DNA from: Dastarcus helophoroides
Taxonomy: Eukaryota; Arthropoda; Insecta; Coleoptera; Bothrideridae
DNA length: 64,000 nucleotides
Reading direction: 5' to 3'
NCBI GenBank assembly: GCA_028583605.1
Contig: CM053325.1
Location: forward strand, 61,001,822-61,065,821
Part shown: one piece after another, positions 56,430 to 64,000 of the stretch
Layout: each line of letters opens with the position of its first letter
Position numbering within the stretch: the stretch's first letter is position 1
The notes under the pieces: generated by a model
Told to the model about the DNA's origin: nothing
Database searches by the model: none
The model's input: only the letters and a program-made list of their open reading frames with translations
Program-made: the position numbers and the translations under genes

Positions 56430-57315
56430 GATTGTAACAAATGAGTGCAACACATACCCGCAACAAATGAGTGCAACACATGAGCGCAACAAATAAGTGC
56501 AACACATGAGCGCAACGAATCAGTGTAACAAATGAGTATAACGACTGATCGCAACAAATGAGTGCAACCCATGAGCGCAACAAATGAGTGCAATACATGA
56601 GCGCAACGAATCAGTGTATCAACTGATTGTAACAAATGAGTGCAACGACTGATTACAACAAATGAGTGCAACACATGAGCGCAACAAATAAGTGCAACAC
56701 ACGAGCGCAACGAATCAGTGTAACAAATGAGTATAACGACTGATCGCAACAAATGAGTGCAACCCATGAGCGCAACAAATGAGTGCAATACATGAGCGCA
56801 ACGAATCAGTGTATCAACTGATTGTAACAAATGAGTGCAACGACTGATTACAACAAATGAGTACAACACATGAGCGAAACAAATCAATGTTAGCACTTAT
56901 TGTAACAAATGAGTGCAACACATAAGCGAAACAAATGAGTGCAACACATGATCGAAACAGATCAGTGTAACAACCGATTGTAACAAATGAGTGCGAGAAC
57001 TGATTACAACAAATGAGTGCAACACAAGAGCGAAACACGTCAATGTAACAACTGATTATAACAAATGAGTGCAACACACTAGTGGAAGAAGTAAATGTAA
57101 CAATTGATCGCAACAAATGAGTGCAACACATAAGCGCAACAAATGAGTGTAACACATAAGCACAACAAATCCGTGCAATAACTGATGGCAGTAAATGAAT
57201 GCAACACATAAGCGCAACAAATGAGTGTAACACATGAACGAAACAAATAAGTGTAACAACTGATGGCTACAATGCAATGCATAAGCGCGACAAATGAGAG
57301 CAACACGTGAGCAAA
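56430..57315. repeat. 13 bp satellite with 195 bp higher-order period
   Basis: Alternating 13 bp units AACAAATGAGTGC and AACACATGAGCGC with variants (AACGAATCAGTGT, AACTGATTGT). A variant string starting at 56462 recurs at 56657, exactly 195 bp or 15 units later. Because 13 is not a multiple of 3, all three frames of the minus strand stay open with a 13-residue repeat; these frames are not genes. Confidence 0.93.
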
Positions 57316-58590
57316 ACAATCTCAATTTTCAAAAGTCGAGATTTAAAAAAAGCAAAATTTTTCTAAAAAATATAATTTATCAAAAATATATCTAGTCGAA
57401 ATGTTTAAAAAAATTAAATTTTTAGTCAGAACACGCGAAAACGTAGATTTCAAAATGTCCAATTTTTAAAAAAGTTGAGAAACGAAACGATTGAAATTGT
57501 CGAAATATTGAAAAAAAAATCGAAGTCTTGATAAAAAATCGAAATTGTTAAAAATTTCAAAACTTCTTAAAAAGTCGAAATTAAGAAAAACAGAATTTTC
57601 CAGTCGATATTTTTATAAGCTTATGTTTTGTAAACAAAATTAAAATTTTAAAAAAGTAGAAATATTCAAAATTTCAACTTATTCTAAAAATTAACAAAAC
57701 TAAAAAAAATTACAAAAAAGTCGAAATTTTGAAAAAAATCGATATTATCAAGCAAGATCAAATTTTCCAAATAAATACAAAATTTTCAAAAAATCGAAAA
57801 TTTCAAAAATCTAATTTTCGAGAAATTTACGGTTTTCAAAAAAGTGGAAATATAAAAATGGAATTTTTTGAAAATAGTCGAAACTTTTTAATAAATCGAT
57901 AATCATTTGGATCAGAGATGAGCAAGACGTGGCCCGCGGGCCACATGCTTAATATTTTTCTGCGCCCCACCTAAGGTCTACTGTTTTACGTAAACATTTT
58001 GGAAAAGAAAATGTCAAACAATTTGATGAAAAAAAAAAGAACATAAATTTCCACGATTCATTGAATATCTTGGACCTGAGCGTAAACAAGATTTTCTTTA
58101 AGGGGCAGGGGGGCAACAACAATCATTCTAAAAAACTCATGAGTAAAAAAGAAAACCTTCTGGCTTAGTAATGTGTATTTTTACTTCAGAACTACTGAAT
58201 TGGGCACATCGCATTTTCAAATTAAAGTTAAAATTTTGAAAAAAGCCCAATCTACAGAAAAAACCTTTTAGAGAATTTTAAGAAATGTCGAAATTTCGAA
58301 AAAGTGGAAATATAAAAGAGACGAAATTTCCAAAAAGAAATTTTTGTAAGAAGTTGAGAAACGAAATGATTGAAATTGGTCGAAATATTGAAAAAAAATT
58401 GAAACATTGAAAAATATCGGAATTTTTAAAAATTTCAAAACTACTTTAAAACTTCTTAAAAAGTCGAAATTAAGAAAAACAGAATTTTCCAGTCGATATA
58501 TTTATAAGCTTAAGTTTTGTAAACAAAATTAAAATTTTAAAAACGTAGAAATATTCAAAATTTCAACTTATTCTAAAAATAAAAAAAAAA
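57316..58590. repeat. AT-rich region with a ~210 bp direct duplication and a dispersed repeat
   Basis: 57472-57682 and 58353-58580 are near-identical (GTTGAGAAACGAAACGATTG ... TTATAAGCTTATGTTTTG). Between them, near 57925-57955, is GTGGCCCGCGGGCCACATGC, of the type seen at hAT ends, and 57990-58350 matches the palindrome spacer at 33326-33690. No gene. Confidence 0.7.
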
Positions 58591-61150
58591 TTTAAAATCA
58601 TTTTTTTGCAATTATCTCGGTTTCTGTAGCTTGTAAGATGTTAACGTTTATAATAGAAATTGTAAAGCAAAAAATTTGCGACAACTTTTGTAAGAATTAT
58701 TTTCCCATATGCCCAACAGTTAGTAAATTATTTAGGTTCAAATTTACAAAAACTGCGCACCTACCTACTGCGCACCTATCTACTGCGCATCTACCTACTG
58801 CGCACCTACTTACTGCGCACCTACCTACTGCGCACCTAACTACTGCGCATTTACCTTTTGCGCACTCATCTACTGCTCACCTACCTACTGCGCACCTACT
58901 TACCGCACACCAACCCACTGCGCACCTACCTACTGCGCACCTTCTTACCGCGCACCTACCTACTGCGCGTCTACCTACTGCGCACCTATCCACAGCGCAC
59001 CTACCTACTGCGCACCTACCTTCTGCGCACCTACCTACTACGCACCTAGTCACTGCGCTCCTACCCACTGCGCATCTACTTACTGCGCACCTACACACTG
59101 CGCACCTACTCACTGCGCACTGATTCACTGCGCACCTACTTACTGCGCAACTACCTACCGTGCAACCACCTACTGCGCACCTATCTACTGCGCACCTGCC
59201 TACTGCGCACCTACCTACTGCGCACCCACCTACTGCGCATCTACTTTCTGCGCACTCTCGTACTGCGCACCTACCTACTGCGCACCTACCTACTGCGCAC
59301 CTACCCACTACGCACCTACCTACTGCGCACCTACCTACTGCGCACTTATCTACTGCGCACCTACCCACTGCGCTCCTACCCACTGCGCATCTACTTACTG
59401 CGCATCTTCACACTGCGCACCTACTCACTGCGCACCTACCTACTGCGCACCTACCTACTGCGCATCTACCTACTGCGCACCAACACTGCAACTTCAAAGA
59501 TGTTAACATTTATTATAAAGGTTGTAGAGCATAAAATTTGCCACAAGTTTTGTTTAAGACATTTTTTTATATGGTCAACCGTTAGTAAATTATTCAAGGT
59601 CAAATTTCCTAAAAATCAGTTTTTTTGCAATTATCTCGGTTTCTATAGCTTCTATGATGTTAACGTTTATAATAAAAATTATAAAGCATAAAATTTGACA
59701 ACTGCAGTAACAATTATTTTTTTATATGCACAACAGTAAATTTTTTAGGATGAAATTTACAAAAACTGTTTTTTTTTTCGATTATCTCGGTTTCTATAGC
59801 TTCTATGATGTCACCGTTTACAACAAAAATTGTAAAGAATAAAACTTGACAACTTTAGTAACAAATATTTTCTCATGTGCAGTAGATTTTTTAAGATCAA
59901 AGTTACAAAAATTGATTTTTTGCAATTATCTCGGTTTCTATAGCTTCTATGATGTTAACGTGTATAATAGGATTTGTGGACCATAAAATTTGCCACAAGT
60001 TTTGTTTGAGGCATTTTTTCATATGGTCAACCGTTAGTAAATTATTCAAGGTCAAAATTACTAAAAATCAGTTTTTTGCAATTATCTCGGTTTCTATGGC
60101 CTCTATGATGTTAACGTTTATAATAAAATTTGTAGAGTATAAAGTTTGCCACAACTTCTGTAAAAGACATTTTTTTATATGGTTAACCGTTAGAACATTA
60201 TTCAAGGTCAAAATTCCTAAAAATCAGTATTTTGCAATTATCTTGGTTTCTATAGCTTCAGTGACGTTAACGTTTATAATAAAATTTGTGGAGCATAAGA
60301 TTTGCCACAAGATTTGTTTAGGTCCTTTTCTTATATTGTTAACCGTCACTAAATTATTCAAGGTCAAATTTCTTAAAAATCAGTTTTTTGCAATTATCTC
60401 GGTTTCTATAGCTTCTATGATGTTAACGTTTATAATGAAATTTGTAGATTATAAAATTTTCCACCAGTCCTGTTAAAGACATATTTTTATATGGTTAACC
60501 GTTAGTACATTATTCAAGGTCAAAATTCCTAAAAATCAGTTTTTTGCAATTATCTTGGTTTCTATAGCTTCTATGATGTTAACGTTTATAATAAGATTTA
60601 TGGACCATAAATTTTGCCACAAGTTTTGTTTAAGGCATTTTTTCATATGGTCAACCGTTAGCACATTATTCAAGGTCAAAATTCCTAAAAATCAGTTTTT
60701 TGCTATTATCTCGGTTTCTATAGCTTCTATGATGTTGACGTTTATAACAAAATTTGTAGAACATAAAATTTGTGACAAATTTTGTAACAAATATTTTCCG
60801 ATATGCCCAACAGTTTTTTTAAGATCAAATTTACAAAAATTGGTTTTTTTCGATTATCTCGGTTACTGCAACTCCAATGATGTTAACATTTATTATAACA
60901 TTTGTAGAGTATAAAAATTGTTACAAGTTTTGTAACAGACATTTTTTTATATGGTCAACCGTTAGTAAAGTATTCAAGGTCAAAGTTTTTAAAATCATTT
61001 ATTTGCAATTATCTCGGTTTCTGTAGCTTGTAAGATGTTAACGTATATAATAGAAATTGTAAAGCAAAAAATTTGAGACAACTCTTTTAACAAATATTTT
61101 CTCATATGCCTAACAGCCAGTAAATTATTTAAGATCAAATTTACAAAAAC
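58590..61150. repeat. ~156 bp satellite, about 11 units
   Basis: The word ATTATCTCGGTTTC recurs with tctcgg at about 58615, 59633, 59785, 59929, 60085, 60241, 60397, 60553, 60709, 60858 and 61012; five successive spacings are 156 bp. Other constant words are GATGTTAACGTTTATAATA and CAACCGTTAGTAAATTATTC. The first unit is interrupted by the 15 bp array at 58753-59489, and the last runs directly into the second 15 bp array. Confidence 0.93.
58753..59489. repeat. 15 bp satellite CTACCTACTGCGCAC, array 1 (about 49 units)
   Basis: Nearly unbroken 15 bp periodicity with point variants, far richer in G+C than its surroundings and with one CpG-containing palindrome TGCGCA per unit. Frames are open on both strands (PTAHL repeat forward, GRCAV repeat reverse) only because 15 is a multiple of 3. 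Confidence 0.95.
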
Positions 61151-61957
61151 GGCGCACCTACCTACTGCGCACCTACCTACAGCGCATTTACCAAATGCGC
61201 ATCTACCCACTGCGCGCCCACCTATTGCGCACCTACCTACTGCTCACCTACCTTTTGCGCACCTACCTACAGCGCACCTAACTACTGCGCACCTACCTAC
61301 TGCGCACTTACCTATTGCGCACCTACATATTGCGCACCTACTTACTGCGCAACTACCTACTGCGCAACTACCTACTGCGCACCTACCTACTGCGCACCTA
61401 CCTATTGCGCACCTACCCACTGCGCACCTACATACTGCGCACCTATCTACTGCGCAACTATCTACTACGCAACTACATTCTGCGCAGCTACCTACTGCGC
61501 ACCTACCTACTGCGCACACACCTACTGCGCATTCACCTTCTGCGCACCTACCTTCTGCGCACCGACCTACTGCGCACCTTTCTACTGCGCACTCACTTAC
61601 TGCGCACCTACCTTCTGCGCACCTACCTACTGCGCACCTAATTACTGCGCACCTACCTACTGCGCAACTACCTACTGCGCACCTACCTACTGCGCACATA
61701 TCTACTGCGCACCTACCCACTGCGCTCCTACCCACTGCGCATCTACTTGCTGCGCACCTACACACTGCGCACCTACTCACTGCGCACCTACCTACTGCGC
61801 ACCTACCTATTGCGCACCTACCCACTGCGCACTTACATATTGCGCAACTACCTACTGCGCAACTATTTACTGCGCACCTACCTACTGCGCACCCACCTAC
61901 TGCGCACCTACCTACTGCGCACTTACCTACTGCGCACCTACCTACTGCGCACCTACT
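61150..61957. repeat. 15 bp satellite CTACCTACTGCGCAC, array 2 (about 54 units)
   Basis: Same unit as array 1 and entered from the same point of the 156 bp satellite (ATTTACAAAAAC then GCGCACCTA). Variants such as CTACATATTGCGCA recur near 61325, 61430 and 61830, hinting at a higher-order period. The right edge is at ACCTACTCATATC. Confidence 0.95.
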
Positions 61958-62902
61958 CATATCTTTACTGACATATAAGTATTATTTATAAGTTAATTCT
62001 TTCGTTCTGGTGTCTAAATGAAGTAAAATTTACATTTAAAAAAAGTCAATTCAATAAACCACCAAATTTGGAACATTCTTGAACAGGCCGAACTTGATTT
62101 TTAAGAACTCCTCTTTCTTGATAATTTCTTAAGAGAAAAAAAAATACCTAGTACTAAGACGAAAGTGTTACTAAACATTTTGTCAATCATAATTATTTGA
62201 GCGACATTTTATCTAATATATGGATCGGCAGGAGGGAAGGTGTAGAGAGGTTAATCATTTGGTTTTTTTTTCGCCCCACACTTCTTCATATTGTTGTCCA
62301 ATTGATTAGTAAAATTCACATGGAAATTAAAATTATTTGAATTGAATTTTTGTTTATAGGAATGTCTCGAAAAATATCAATGATAATGTCAGTTAAAAAA
62401 ATTGGCGATGACTTCATAATTCGAAATCCAAAAATTATCGAATGTCTACAATTTGCAAAAAAATATTATTGGTAAAATTTATATATCAGAATCGAACGCT
62501 TCTATAATTTTATTTATAATTTTAGCCATTTTCATTTTATTTGCATATGCAATATTCTGGTTTTGGAAACAGGTTTAAAAAATCAAGTAAATATAATAGT
62601 GTAATTTATTTATTTTAAATGGGATAATTTCTGCCATAATACAAATTTAGCATTCAACGCAGCATTTACGTTAGAGCGAGTAAACCCAAATAGACTGGAA
62701 AGCTATTTAGCAAAAGCGCTTTTTGAATGCAGCTCCTTTATCTTACCCAGTATTGAAACGCAAAATCTATCCGTAATCCCTAATTGATATATAGTGCAGG
62801 AGATCATAGAAAAAATGCATCTTATGGCCTTCCTTACGATTCAATACTTGGCAACGTTGAAGACAGCTACAACGAACGAGAGGTTAAAATAATTGCTCTA
62901 TA
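61958..62902. other. Spacer without recognised features
   Basis: Mixed AT-rich sequence, less repetitive than its neighbours. I see no conserved ORF, RNA gene or transposon end before the TACAGG at 62901. Confidence 0.5.
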
Positions 62903-64000
62903 CAGGATGTTACAAAAGTCCGGGCCGCTACTTCAGAAGTATATTCTACACATTAAAATATGAAAAATGTTGAAATACATTTTTTTCTTTAAATTGCCTC
63001 CTAACGGAGATATGACCATTTAAAGATGGCGCCCCTAGAGTGGTTTTTTTACTACAAAAAGTTAACGGTTAGTAGCAAAGTTATGAAATTGGGCAAGCAG
63101 TTAAAGAATTGGATTAGGCATATTCTCATGTAACATATTTTTTAAATAAGCAGTAGCCTGGTGTGTAGGGGGTTGCCCGCGATTATTTTTTGCCGTAACT
63201 TTTTTGTATCGCAATATTTCGACACAAAAGTGCCATAATCGTAAAAAGCAACATTTTTTATACAAAAAAGGTACTCTTTCTCAAAGTCGCTAAAAGTAAC
63301 CGTTTCCGAGAAAAAGGCGTTTAAATAATCCTATCCCGTCTTCGAAATTCTAACTAATTTGTATAAGAAAAAATAAGTTGGTCATGTAAACTGATCGTAA
63401 AGAAAACAATTGTACTTGACAATATCTGCCAGAGATTGACGTTGTGTCACCGATAAAATTTGGTCGTAAGCTGTAAACTTTAGCAGTTTTTGTTGTCAAT
63501 AGTAAGTGTAGTAGTTGTTTTAACTTTTCATTATTTTGATAAAATGGACTATTCAAATCAAGAAATGGCCGATATGCATTTAATGTACGGGCTTGCAAAT
63601 TGTAATCGTGCTGAAGCAAGACGACTTTATGCTGAAGGTTTTCCTAATGGACACCTACCAGGAGGAAAATTGTTTCAGAAAATTCATGCTCGTTTATCGT
63701 GAAACAGGAAATTTTGTTTTCAAAGGCGAACGTGTTGGAAGGCCAAACGCAGAAGTTGCTAATTTAGAGGAGCGTGTGCTTCAGCGAGTTGAAGAAGATC
63801 CATGTGTCAGCACTAGACAACTTGCTTTAGCCGAAGGAGTAAATCACGTAACTATCTGGCGAATTTTGAAATTTTACCAATTGTACCCCTATCATTTTCA
63901 AAGAGTGCAAGGGTTACTTGCTGCTGATTATCCTCCAAGAATAGAATTTTGCAACTGGCTATTGCATAAGATCGCTGAAAATGAGAACTTTCCATCGCTC
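62903..64000 (+). mobile_element. Second mariner-like element, 5' part (runs off the window)
   Basis: A TA dinucleotide is followed by CAGGATGTTACAAAAGTCCG, in the style of the TA-CAGGGTGAGTCAC end at 45111 but a different family. About 640 bp of non-coding 5' sequence leads to a transposase gene of the same superfamily. The other end is outside the window. Confidence 0.75.
63544..64000 (+). pseudogene. Mariner-like transposase (DUF4817 type), frameshifted and partial
   Basis: ATG at 63544 opens MDYSNQEMADMHLMYGLANCN, the N-terminal domain seen in this family. The frame hits a stop at 63700-63702; a shift of one base near 63697 restores the family pattern, continuing as ETGNFVFKGERVGRPN and a helix-turn-helix (STRQLALAEGVNHVTIWRIL), then the linker to the DDE core before the window edge. 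A single-base insertion there is the simplest reading. The DDE residues are out of view, so other damage cannot be judged. Confidence 0.8.

Noticed and set aside
56377..57325. Overlapping minus-strand frames rich in CTHLLRS/LHSFVAL
   Set aside because: All three frames are open because of the 13 bp repeat. No conserved non-repeat part, so not a Cys-rich protein gene.
58638..59534. Long open frames with PTAHL or GRCAV repeats on both strands, also at 61244-61971
   Set aside because: They follow from a 15 bp satellite whose period is a multiple of 3 and lacks stops. Both strands are open at once, there is no non-repeat domain, and the flanking residues come from the 156 bp satellite.
59949..60914. 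Frames of 119-175 codons within the 156 bp satellite
   Set aside because: 156 is a multiple of 3, so frames stay open by chance across units; Phe/Ile/Lys-rich content with no domain.
56430..61957. CRISPR-like arrays
   Set aside because: The repeats are contiguous, without unique spacers, and the context is eukaryotic.

Overview
The window is gene-poor, AT-rich nuclear DNA of an animal, most likely an insect. The order cannot be fixed from the sequence. The case rests on a COG6 housekeeping gene with nine GT-AG-spliced exons, non-LTR retrotransposons, hAT, Tc1/mariner and pogo-like DNA transposons, a transposase with the N-terminal domain known as DUF4817, two-domain chymotrypsin-fold serine proteases, and large amounts of satellite DNA built from A/T-runs around TCGAAATTT.

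Layout. 1-840: 3' end of a non-LTR retrotransposon (RNase H). 865-7340: about 2.4 kb tandem units carrying an LTR-like TATA/AATAAA module, the third unit split by an 886 bp hAT MITE. 7.3-8.96 kb: AT-rich spacer. 8963-18527 (+): COG6, about 628 codons, the only clear conserved single-copy gene; its introns hold a retrotransposon fragment, a 197 bp hAT MITE with a perfect 8 bp target-site duplication (TSD), three copies of a snap-back retroposon, and satellite. 18.6-23.0 kb: wreck of a non-LTR retrotransposon (EN, RT, then 2.5 kb of satellite, then the C-terminal end).

23.4-54.3 kb is the most interesting region. An intronless gene for a secreted protein with two serine-protease domains is present three times: 27631-29370 (-), 39285-41024 (+) and 51744-53444 (+). 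Copies 1 and 2 are the arms of a roughly 22 kb imperfect palindrome. Each arm carries, from outside in, a hAT element, the protease gene, its promoter beside a pogo-like terminus, a ~150 bp triple repeat, and an array of ~956 bp units. A spacer of about 1.1 kb separates the arms. Copy 3 follows copy 2 in direct orientation and has the empty hAT target site. The order of events can therefore be read: copy-3 lineage splits, hAT inserts, inverted duplication, then a mariner-like element inserts into one arm's hAT. The first protease domain has an intact triad and activation site. The second keeps His/Asp/Ser but has changed the Gly-Asp before the active-site Ser to Ser-His and lacks an activation site, so it looks like a pseudoprotease.

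54.3-62 kb: satellites (13 bp units with a 195 bp higher-order period; 15 bp units fused twice to a ~156 bp satellite). 62903 to the window end: the 5' part of a second mariner-like element with a frameshifted transposase gene.

All calls come from reading the sequence; no database search or alignment program was run. Boundaries of satellites are approximate.
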